Below are positions 56,328 through 64,000 of a stretch of 64,000 nt of DNA, piece after piece (the stretch's first letter is position 1; each line of letters begins with the position of its first letter). The translations under genes were made by a program, and so were the position numbers. Origin of the DNA: Plotosus lineatus (lineage: Eukaryota; Chordata; Actinopteri; Siluriformes; Plotosidae). The DNA lies in assembly GCA_024760905.1 (NCBI GenBank), contig CM045729.1:8281080-8345079 (forward strand). The letters run 5' to 3'. The notes beneath the pieces are model-generated. The model ran no database searches. It was not told the DNA's origin and saw only the letters and a program-made list of their open reading frames with translations.

Positions 56328-57107
56328 TGCATGTTTCTTTTTATTATCTCATTAAAGTGTGTGTGTGTGTTTGTGTGTGTGTAGGCGTACATGTTGAAGA
56401 ATGATGAGAATAAAGCCATGAGGCCAGATAAATTGCAGGATGAACTCAACAACATTCTGAAGTTTAATCCTGACTTCGCTGAGGCTGTGAGTATTCACAC
56501 ACACACACACACACACACAGATCAAACTAGGTCGCTCTTAGTGTTGTTACTGGTTGATGTTCAGGTTACTAACAGTGTGGTTTGATGGTTTTGTTGACTT
56601 CTCTGAGGTAAATGTTGATGTTCTGTCTTTCCCAATACTCTCTACCTTTACTTTACTTGAAAACACCAAACATGCTCCAAACGCTACAGATGCTACGTCA
56701 CCAGCCTCAGTCATTCGCTAGGTTTACTGTTGCCTGGCTGTAATGTTGTTATTGATAACAACCACCTGAAAACATGCACATTTCAGCAGACATAATAATA
56801 ATAATAATTTTATGTCTCTCTGTCTCCCTTGTGCGGCCCACCCCCATCCAGCATTACGTGAGTTATTTGAACAGTGTACGTGTACAGGATGTTTTCACCT
56901 CCACACACAGTCTGTTGCACTACTTTGATCGCCTCGTCCTCTCCGGCGCTGAGGGTAAGAGTAACGGAGATGAGGGGTTCGGACGCAGCCTCCGCTACGC
57001 CGTTCTCAACCTGGCAACCCTGCACTGCCGCTTCAACCACTAGTGAGCATCACACGCAAGCATGCGCAGAGTGCACCATCTGATAGTGTACTGAGTAGGC
57101 TCCTGAG

Positions 57108-57184
<77 letters not shown>

Positions 57185-57618
57185 GCTGTGCAGGTGATCA
57201 CTTCTGTAGCACACCTGAGATCGAACACACAGATCTGATCAGTTCCCATATCCATACAACATCTGTACTCGTACTTCCATTCAGATTTTTGTAACGTGAT
57301 ACCTTGTGTGTGTGGTTGTGCATCACAGTCAACAGGCTGATCTTGCTCTTCAGGAGGCCATCAGAATTGCTCAGGAAGCAAATGACCATGTCTGTCTACA
57401 GCACTGTCTGGTATACACACACACACACACTTCAGCAACTTTTTATACAAATGGGGGTCAGTGGTAACTTTGTGGTAGTGGGGCTTGAACCTGTGACCCT
57501 CGGATTAGTAAGCCAGAGCCTTAACCACTGAGCCACCACCGCCTTCAAATGCTCCCTCTCTCATTCTTGCACTGTCTCACTTCTCTCTCTTATTCTCTTT
57601 CTCTTGTTTGCTTGCTCA

Positions 57619-57658
<40 letters not shown>

Positions 57659-57895
57659 CTCATTCACCTTCTCTCTCTCTCTGACTCATTTATGCACTCT
57701 GTCTCACTCTCTTTTTCTCTCTCTGACTCATTCACTCACTGTCTCATTCACTCACTGTCTCACTCGCTCTCCCACTCACTCTCTCACTCCCTTGTAGAGT
57801 TGGTTGTACACGTTGGAGCAGATGAAGGGAAGTGACAGTGCTGTTCTGACTGAGGACTCTGTTAAAATGGCTGCTTATTTCTGTTTAACAGTGAG

Positions 57896-57931
<36 letters not shown>

Positions 57932-58666
57932 TTTAGACCACAGTATGGCATAATGACTACAACAGGACAGATTGCTCATGTGTCTGTGTGTGTTTGTAGT
58001 ATTTAGCATGTCTAGGTGTGCAGTCTCTGGTCCATCGGGGGGCGCTGCAGGGATTCTCGGCCCCTCAGCTGCTGGACGCTCAACGTCAGACGGCCGTGTT
58101 GCTGTGGAAACACAGTCTGAACGAGCTGATTGAGATCAGTCTGGCTCAGAGTGCCTCCCTGTGGAGCATGTATGGCAAGAGGTGAGAAAGTGAGACCAAG
58201 ACAGACAGACAGGTCAGAATGCAGTGAGAGCAGTCAGGGGTGATTTTTTTTTTCTGTAATGTGATATTTCATATTTTGTTTGACTTTTCTGCTCTTTCTC
58301 ATAAACATTTTGTGTGTGTGTGTGTGTGTGTGTGTCAGTACGATGTCTGTGCAGCAGTCTCAGCTCCTGTTAAACATGAATAGTTTGGAGCCGGTGAATT
58401 TTGGTGTTCAGCAGAGCAATACGGAGCCGTTCACTATCGCACTGTGTCACCTCGCACAGTTGCATGCCAACCAGGTTCACCTCTGACCTTTCACCTTAAT
58501 ACTTCATCAGTACATGCAGCTAAATCCAGACACGTTTTGTTTATCTTCTACGATAACATTGTGTATGTGTGCATGCTTTGTCCATGTGTAGGGTCTATAC
58601 ACCACTGCGAATGAAATTATCAAGCACCTGAAGCAGCAGTTTCCTCCTCACACTCAACATGCGAAG
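51753..58666 (+). CDS. anapc5: anapc5, APC/C subunit 5, first 12 coding exons (partial)
   Basis: Anapc5 is a TPR scaffold of the anaphase-promoting complex, bridging APC1/APC4 and the APC/C platform. Exons: 51,753-51,962; 53,315-53,394; 53,597-53,700; 55,899-56,130; 56,223-56,283; 56,385-56,486; 56,852-57,042; 57,329-57,410; 57,798-57,890; 58,000-58,181; 58,339-58,474; 58,592-58,666. Phases are all consistent and give 516 residues, about two thirds of the roughly 755-residue family length. Landmarks: MASVHESLYFNPMMVNGVVQ, GIKDWVTPYKISVLALLYEM, LSQKQAEYFLARQ, FNPDFAEAHYVSYLNSVRVQ and SLLHYFDRLVLSGAEGKSNG, then TPR-like helices ending KHLKQQFPPHTQHAK. The next exon (expected to begin like LW-LCDQKI) is not found before the right edge. 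Exon 1's donor is embedded in a minisatellite and intron 3 carries a CCAAT-module array. Confidence 0.94.
51940..53275 (+). repeat. Minisatellite copying the anapc5 exon 1 end and its splice donor
   Basis: Units of 60 or 68 bp (two of 74 and 77) each contain CATCTTACCCCTACAACAG followed by GT. Including the native site at 51,963, I count 21 CAACAG-GT junctions. The others are at 52,023, 52,091, 52,151, 52,211, 52,271, 52,339, 52,399, 52,467, 52,527, 52,587, 52,655, 52,723, 52,783, 52,851, 52,919, 52,979, 53,053, 53,121, 53,198 and 53,266. The exon 1 reading frame stays open through the whole array to 53,345. Confidence 0.95.
53761..55631. mobile_element. Tigger-like MITE expanded by a 70-bp CCAAT/GC-box array, in anapc5 intron 3
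   Basis: Left end TACAATGGTAGCTCACTTTA and right end (complement) TACAGTGGTACTTCACCTTA, both at TA. The body matches the 43.4-kb copy (TTAATCCATTCCAGAGC; CATTTTACATGTAAAACGCG). About 1.4 kb of it is the tandem array. Confidence 0.85.
54060..55483. repeat. 70-bp tandem array with CCAAT, GC-box and CRE-like motifs, about 20 copies
   Basis: The unit is AGCCAATGGGAGGCCAGCGG, then GGCGGGATGTTGGGAGAT, then AGCCAATGGGAGGGAGCTGC, then GTCATCCCTCCT. From about 54,240 to 55,483 the period is an exact 70 bp with few substitutions. The left edge has a 36-bp sub-unit duplication (54,135-54,171). Single or few units occur in sister elements at 30.4, 37.05, 37.7 and 44.2 kb. Confidence 0.95.
55632..55898. 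other. End of anapc5 intron 3
   Basis: AT-rich sequence ending in a TG run and TATGTATAG acceptor. Nothing else is seen. Confidence 0.5.
56487..56851. other. anapc5 intron 6
   Basis: It starts with (CA)n just after the donor and ends with a pyrimidine-rich CCCCCATCCAG acceptor. No further feature is recognised. Confidence 0.5.
57105..57181. repeat. (TG)n(TA)n microsatellite
   Basis: A TG run followed by a TA run with one TACATA interruption, in anapc5 intron 7. Confidence 0.85.
57455..57545 (-). mobile_element. tRNA-like SINE head fragment
   Basis: On the minus strand GGTGGTGGCTCAGTGGTTAA gives an A box and GAGGGTCACAGGTTCAAGCC a B box. It is joined to CA and CT microsatellites (CT run 57,620-57,797). 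Confidence 0.55.
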
Positions 58667-59019
58667 GTGAACACTGCGTCTCAGTCCTGATTATGAACGT
58701 TCGCACTGAGCCACCACTCAGAATACTTTTTCTCTCTGAACTCAAACAAACCCCTAAAGACACGAGACAACAAAAGAAGCAGTCTCCCTTGCCCGGACGC
58801 GGGTCATCGGGGTTCCCTCCTGGAGCCAGGCCCAGGGGAGGGGCTCGAAGGCGAGCGCCTGGTGGTCGGGCTTATGCCCATGGAGCCTGGCCGGGCCCAG
58901 CCCGAAAAGGAGACATGGGTCCGCCCTCCCATGGACCCACCACCCGTGGGAGGAGTTTTAGGGGTCGGGTGCAGTGTGAGTTGGGTGGCAGCCAAAGGCA
59001 TGGGTTCTGTCGGACTGAT

Positions 59020-59700
59020 CCTCGGCTGCTTACTCTGACCTTCGGGACATGGAATGTCACCTCTCTGGCGGGAAAGGAGCCTGATTTGGTGCGTGAGGTG
59101 GAGAGATACCGACTAGATATAGTCGGGCTCACCTCAACGCATAGCTTGGGCTCTGGAACCATCCATCTCGAAAGAGGCTGGACCTTCTTCTATTCTGGAG
59201 TTGCTCATAGGGAGAGGCGGCGAGCCGGTGTGGGTATTCTTGTTGCCCCCGTCTCGGTGCCCAAATGTTGGGGTTCTCCCCGGTTGACGAAAGGGTAGCT
59301 TCCCTCCGTCTTCGGGTGGGGGGGGCGGGTCCTGACTGTTATTTGTGCTTATGCACCAAATGACAGTTCAGAGTACCCACCCTTTTTGGAGTCTTTGGGG
59401 GGGGTGTTGGAGAACGCTTCCTCGGGAGACTCGCTCGTTGTCTTGGGAGACTTCAACGCCCATGTGGGCAACGATAGTGTGACCTGGAAGGGTGTGATCG
59501 GTAGGTACGGCCTCTCCAGTCTGAATCCGAATGGTGTGTCGTTGTTGGACTTCTGTGCTCGTCATAGTTTGTCTATCACGAACACCATGTTCGAACATAA
59601 GGGTGTCCATAAGTGCACTTGGCACCAGGACACCCTAGGTCGCAGTTCGATGATTGACTTTGTAGTCGTGTCATCGGACTTGTGACCATATGTTCTGGAC
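59020..59700 (+). pseudogene. LINE endonuclease domain, broken
   Basis: TFGTWNVTSLAGKEPDLVRE starts an APE-type endonuclease. A TAG at 59,297 and a frame change separate it from [34 protein letters not shown] and [16 protein letters not shown] at about 59,683 interrupts just before the region that leads into the RT frame (STDHYLVVSW). The catalytic Asp/Asn/His motifs are still recognisable. Confidence 0.82.
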
Positions 59701-59706
59701 ACTCGG

Positions 59707-61947
59707 GTGAAGAGAGGAGCTGAGCTGTCTACCGATCACTACCTGGTGGTGAGTTGGCTTCGGTGGTGTGGGAGGTTGCCTTCCAGACCTGGCAGGCCCA
59801 AGCGTGTAATCAGGGTCTGCTGGGAACGTTTGGCGGAGCCCCCTGTCCGAGAGGCCTTTAACTCCCACCTCCGGCAGAGCTACAACCACGTTCCGGAGGA
59901 GGCGGGGGACATGGAATCCAAATGGGCCATGTTTCGTGCCTCCATTGCTGAGGCGGCAGCCCATAGCTGTGGCCGTAAGGTCGTCGGTGCTTGTCGTGGC
60001 GGTAATCCCCGAACCCGGTGGTGGACACCTGCGGTGAAGGGGGCCGCCCAGCTGAAGAAGGAGGCCTATCGGGTTTTATTAGCCTGTGGGACTCCTGAGG
60101 CAGCAAACGGGTACCGGCAGGCCAAACGTGCTGCAGCCGAGGCTGTCGCAGATGCAAAATCTCGGGCGTGGGAGGAGTTCGGTGAGGGCCTGGAGAGTGA
60201 TTATCGGTTGGCCTCAAAAAGGTTCTGGGCCACCATCCGACGCCTCAGGAGGGGGAAGCAGTTCTTCACAAACACTGTTTACGGTGGAGGTGGGGAGCTG
60301 CTTACCTTGACTGGGGATGTTGTTGAGAGGTGGAGGGAATACTTTGAGGACCTTCTCAATCCCACCAACACGCCCTCCGTGGAAGAGGAAGACCCTCGGG
60401 GTTCGGGTGAGGGTGCGCCCATCACTGGAGTGGAGGTCACTGAGGTTGTAAAAAAGCTCCTCGGTGGTCGAGCTCCGGGGTTGGACGAGATCCGCCCAGA
60501 ATATCTCAAGGCTCTGGATGTTGTAGGACTGTCTTGGTTGACACGTCTCTGCAACATCGCGTGGTCATCGGGGGCTGTACCTCTGGATTGGCAAACTGGG
60601 GTGGTGGTCCCAATTTTTAAGAAGGGGGACCGGAGGGTGTGTTCCAATTATCGGGGAATTACACTCCTCAGCCTACCTGGGAAAGTCTATGCAGGGGTAC
60701 TAGAGAGGAGGATCCGACCGATAGTTGAACCTCGGATTCAGGAGGAACAATGTGGTTTTCGTCCTGGCCGCAGCACTCTTGACCAACTCTATACGCTCCA
60801 CAGGATTCTGGAGGGGGCATGGGAGTTTTCCCAATCTGTCCACATGTGCTTTGTGGATTTGGAGAAGGCTTTCGACCGTGTCCCTCGAAAGATCTTGTGG
60901 GGCGTGCTCCGAGAATACGGCGTTCCGGATCCGTTGCTACGAGCGATTCGGTCGCTGTATCACCGGAGCCAGAGTTTGGTCCGTTTTGGTAACAGCAGGT
61001 CGGATTCGTTTCCAGTGGGAGTTGGAGTCCGCCAAGGCTGTCCTTTGTCACCGATTCTGTTCATAATTTTTATGGACAGAATTTCTAGGCGCAGTCGAGG
61101 CGATGAGGGGTTCTGGTTTGGTGGCCATCGGATATCGTCTCTGCTTTTTGCGGATGATGTTGTCCTTTTGGCTTCATCAAATCGGGCCCTCCAGCTCTCA
61201 TTGGAGCGATTCACAGCCGAGTGCGAAGCAGCCGGGATGAAGATCAGTACCTCCAAGTCCGAGGCCATGGTTCTCAGTCGGACAATGGTGGAATGCACCC
61301 TCCGGGTCGGGAATGAGGTCCTGCCCCAAGTGGAGGAGTTTAAGTATCTTGGGGTCTTGTTTACGAGTGAGGGAAGGATGGAGCGAGAGATCGACAGACG
61401 GATCGCTGCAGCCTCTGCTATTAAGCGGTGCCTGTACCGGTCCGTTGTGGTGAAAAAGGAGCTGAGCCGCAAGGCGAAGCTCTCAATTTACCAGTCGATC
61501 TACGTTCCAACCCTCACCTATGGTCACGAGCTTTGGGTAATGACCGAAAGAACAAGATCACGGATACAAGCGGCTGAAATGAGCTTTCTTCGCCGGGTGG
61601 CGAGGTTCTCCCTTAGAGATAGGGTGAGAAGCTCCGCCATCCGGGGAGAGCTCGGAGTAGATCCGCTGCTCCTCCGCATTGAGAGGGGCCAGTTGAGGTG
61701 GCTCGGGCATCTGGTCAGAATGCCCCCCGGACGCCTCCCTGGTGTGGTGTTTCGGGCATGTCCAACCGGGAAGAGACCCCGGGGTCGACCTAGAACACGC
61801 TGGAGGGACTATGTCTCTCGGCTTGTCTGGGACCGCCTTGGTGTCCCCCCGGGAGAGTTGGAGGAAGTAGCTCGGGAGAGGGATGTCTGGACCTTCTTGC
61901 TAAGGTTGCTGCCCCCGCGACCCGACCCTGGACTAAGCGGAAGATGA
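59707..61947 (+). CDS. LINE reverse transcriptase region, 746-codon open frame
   Basis: The frame opens near STDHYLVVSWLR (end of endonuclease). It continues through NYRGITLLSLPGKVYAGVLE, CGFRPGRSTLDQLYTLHRIL, CFVDLEKAFDRVPRKILWGV, GVRQGCPLSPILFIIFMDRI and the catalytic LLFADDVVLLASSNR (the YADD-box Asp pair). It ends with a C-terminal RPRGRPRTRWRDYVSRLVWD segment. There is no stop in this span, so the copy is fairly young, but its broken endonuclease makes autonomous movement unlikely. Confidence 0.9.
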   Translation: MKRGAELSTDHYLVVSWLRWCGRLPSRPGRPKRVIRVCWERLAEPPVREAFNSHLRQSYNHVPEEAGDMESKWAMFRASIAEAAAHSCGRKVVGACRGGNPRTRWWTPAVKGAAQLKKEAYRVLLACGTPEAANGYRQAKRAAAEAVADAKSRAWEEFGEGLESDYRLASKRFWATIRRLRRGKQFFTNTVYGGGGELLTLTGDVVERWREYFEDLLNPTNTPSVEEEDPRGSGEGAPITGVEVTEVVKKLLGGRAPGLDEIRPEYLKALDVVGLSWLTRLCNIAWSSGAVPLDWQTGVVVPIFKKGDRRVCSNYRGITLLSLPGKVYAGVLERRIRPIVEPRIQEEQCGFRPGRSTLDQLYTLHRILEGAWEFSQSVHMCFVDLEKAFDRVPRKILWGVLREYGVPDPLLRAIRSLYHRSQSLVRFGNSRSDSFPVGVGVRQGCPLSPILFIIFMDRISRRSRGDEGFWFGGHRISSLLFADDVVLLASSNRALQLSLERFTAECEAAGMKISTSKSEAMVLSRTMVECTLRVGNEVLPQVEEFKYLGVLFTSEGRMEREIDRRIAAASAIKRCLYRSVVVKKELSRKAKLSIYQSIYVPTLTYGHELWVMTERTRSRIQAAEMSFLRRVARFSLRDRVRSSAIRGELGVDPLLLRIERGQLRWLGHLVRMPPGRLPGVVFRACPTGKRPRGRPRTRWRDYVSRLVWDRLGVPPGELEEVARERDVWTFLLRLLPPRPDPGLSGR

Positions 61948-61955
61948 TGATGAAG

Positions 61956-62845
61956 TCAAACCAACCAGAGATATTCCGTATCTTTTACATTTTACATCCG
62001 TATACATTTACAGTATTTGGTAGACTATTTTTATCCAGAGCGACTTATAATTATATTTTTGAACACAACTGAGCAATTGAGGGTTGAGGGCCTTGCTCAA
62101 GGACCCAACAGTGGTGATAGTTGGGATTGAACTACTGACCTTCGGATTAGCAACCCATTGCTTTCACCACAAAGCCACCACTGCCCATATCAACCTGTAT
62201 CATCAGCACAAACGGATATCATGTAAACACTGGACTGAGTTTTAGAACCAAACTGCTCAAAGCGGAGTGTAGAATAAGAAAGAGGCGAAAATAAACTTCA
62301 GTCACCAACGGCTTGGAGTTGAATCTCTGTTAGTACAGACTGGGTTACTGACACCAAGTAACACAGACAGCCATGTTTACTGTTCACTGACACACATTAT
62401 CATGAGACGAGCTGTGGGTTCCTCAGCAAACAGGTAGTTCAGGTAGGAAGGGAGACGTACTGGTGAGTGAAAGATTATTTTAACACGCAGGACCAGGTTC
62501 AAACCCCGCTATGATTATTTTAACTGGTTGTAAATTAGTATTAGATTTACAGTCCTGATGAATCAACAGAAGTAAGAAAAATGTCAGCAGAAATAGTGAC
62601 ACGAAGGTGAGGACATATCACGAAAAGGAATGGTTTGTGCTATGTCAGACATTTCGGGTCTCGGGTTGGGAAATTTCACCCCTGGTGACACATATGACAT
62701 AATGTGACCTCAAGGTGACACTTTAACTGTGACTCATCAGCTCTGCATGTGTTTAAGATTGTGATTTTTTTTTTTTTTTTAAGTAATTGTCTTCAACACA
62801 TTTTGAGCTTCAAAACACCTCTATGACAAATAAACAAAAACCAGG
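61956..62845. other. anapc5 intron 12 after the LINE; dispersed repeat at 62,010-62,190
   Basis: A common fish repeat (GGGCCTTGCTCAAGGACCCA, TTGGGATTGAACTACTGACC) with tRNA-like minus-strand words occupies 62,010-62,190. The rest is unique, with poly-T at 62,767-62,780. Confidence 0.5.
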
Positions 62846-63429
62846 ACACAGTTTCCCTTGCCTTGACATGGGTCACCAGGGTCCCCCCAATACCAGACCC
62901 AGATCGAAAAGGAGACATGGGTCTGCCCTTGAATGGACCCACCACCTGTGGGAGAGTCTAAAGGGGTCGGGCGCAATGTGAGTTGGGTGGCAGCCGAAGG
63001 TATGGGTTCTTTCGGACCGATCCTCGGTTACTGATGTAGTCAAACAGCTCCTCGGTGGTTGGGCTCTGGGCGTGGAAAATCTCCGGGGTTCTTGATGTTG
63101 TCATGGTTGATATGTCTCTGCAACATCACATGGTCATCAGGGGTCGTAGCTAGGGATTGACAAACTGGGGTGGTAGTCTCCCTTTTTAAAAAGGGGATCG
63201 GAGGGTGTGTTCCAATTATCATGGAATCACACTCCTCAGCCTACCTGGGATAGTCTATGCAGGGGTACTGGAGAGGAGATCCAACTGATATTTGACCCTC
63301 GGATTCAGGATGAACAGTATAGTTTTCATCCTGGCCGTGGCACTCTTGACCAACTCTATATGTTCCTCAGGACCTTGGAGGGGACATGGGAGTTTGCCCA
63401 GTCTGTCCATAGGTGTTTTGTGGATTTAA
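62846..63429 (+). mobile_element. Second, internally deleted copy of the 58.75-kb LINE
   Basis: The first part matches the GC-rich 5' region (AAAAGGAGACATGGGTCTGC; GTGAGTTGGGTGGCAGCC). Then the sequence jumps from the start of the endonuclease to the RT region (CAGCTCCTCGGTGGTTGGGC) and follows it to GTTTTGTGGATTTA, where it stops. Confidence 0.8.
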
Positions 63430-63431
63430 GT

Positions 63432-64000
63432 GCTTCCAAATGACTGGACAACCACAGCAAATGTGATCAGGGACACAGGTAGGAGAGTACTCGGTGTGTA
63501 CTCTGGAAGGAAAGTAGATAAGGAGACTTGGTGGTGGAATGAGGAAGTGCAGGAGTGTGTACAAAGGAAGAGGTTAGCTAAGAAGAAGTGGGACATTGAG
63601 AGGACCGAAGAGAGTAAACAGGAGTACAGGGAGACACAGTGTAAGGCGAAAGTAGCAGTGGCTAAGGCCAAATAGAGGGCGTATGATGACTTGCATGATA
63701 GGTTGGACAGTAAGGAAGGAGAAAATGATCTATACAGGTTGGCACAGCAGAGAAATAGAGATGGGAAGGACGTGCAGCAAGTTAGAGTGATAAAGGACAG
63801 AGAGGGAAATGTATTGACTGATGACAGAAGTGTGCTGGGAAGATGGAAAGAGTACTTTGAAGAGCTGATGAATGAGGAAAATGAGAGAGAAAAAAAGAGT
63901 AGAAGAGGTGACCATTGAGGAGCAGGATGTAACAAAGATCAGTAAGGGTGAAGTGAGGAGGGCATTGAAGAGGATGAAGAATGGAAAGGCAGTTGGTCCG
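63432..64000 (+). mobile_element. RTE-type LINE fragment, running off the right edge
   Basis: Frames read VDKETWWWNEEVQECVQRKR, RLDSKEGENDLYRLAQQRNR, GKDVQQVRVIKDREGNVLTD and RWKEYFEELMNEENEREKK, the linker between endonuclease and RT in RTE-like elements. A TAG (63,673) and a frameshift in an A run (about 63,890) break it. The frame then resumes as VEEVTIEEQDVTKISKGEVR. Confidence 0.8.

Larger units (their letters stand above)
58750..61955 (+). mobile_element. Non-LTR retrotransposon (APE-type LINE), nearly full length, in anapc5 intron 12
   Basis: A GC-rich 5' region (58,760-59,020) precedes an endonuclease region and an intact RT reading frame, ending in GATGATGATGA. Imperfect target duplications TCAAACAAACC (58,742) and TCAAACCAACC (61,956) flank it. 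It lies in the same orientation as anapc5. Family assignment (RTE- or Rex-like) is uncertain. Confidence 0.85.

Overview
This is a gene-bearing but extremely repeat-rich piece of a teleost fish genome. The sequence shows intron-containing vertebrate genes, fish-type Tc1, hAT, Tigger-like, tRNA-SINE and non-LTR elements, and very high (TG)n/(GA)n microsatellite content. The gene order and orientation I can read is orai1 (-), kdm2b (+), rnf34 (-), anapc5 (+). From memory this is the same order and relative orientation as the human 12q24.31 block ORAI1-KDM2B-RNF34-ANAPC5, which strongly supports the gene calls. I cannot name the species.

Layout. Positions 1-12,740 are one continuous simple-sequence satellite (GA runs joined to GCGCGTGTGTG runs) lying inside orai1 intron 1. 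Orai1 coding exon 1 is at 12,750-12,863 (-). From 13.2 to 18.0 kb there is a Tc1 element, a SINE and old repeats. The first exon of the short (CXXC) form of kdm2b is at 18,199-18,255. Its 14.6-kb first intron holds another GT/GA satellite (18.7-20.5 kb), hAT and Tigger-like DNA transposons, tRNA-SINEs and a TTAGGGG-type minisatellite. The remaining eleven kdm2b exons run from 32,847 to 41,904 and encode CXXC, PHD, F-box and LRR domains (753 residues in total by my joins). No JmjC-coding exon is visible between orai1 and the CXXC exon. After an intergenic repeat zone (42-45.9 kb), rnf34 occupies 46,034-48,740 on the minus strand in eight coding exons (379 residues; FYVE-like, SAP-like and RING domains). 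A second repeat zone (48.9-51.4 kb) contains Tigger-like MITEs, palindromic microsatellites and an RTE-type LINE 3' end. Anapc5 starts at 51,753 and its first twelve coding exons reach 58,666. The gene runs off the right edge behind a 3.2-kb non-LTR retrotransposon (58.75-61.95 kb) and two broken LINE pieces.

The four genes are not one pathway: Orai1 is a store-operated calcium channel subunit, Kdm2b a CpG-reading Polycomb/SCF adaptor, Rnf34 a RING E3 ligase, and Anapc5 a scaffold of the anaphase-promoting complex. What unites the window is tandem-repeat invasion of gene architecture. A minisatellite has copied the anapc5 exon-1 end and splice donor about 20 times. A CA repeat is translated inside rnf34. 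(TG)n runs directly into about half of all splice acceptors. A transposon in anapc5 intron 3 carries about 20 tandem copies of a unit resembling a CCAAT/GC-box/CRE promoter. A tRNA-SINE family shares its 3' tail with the local RTE LINE.
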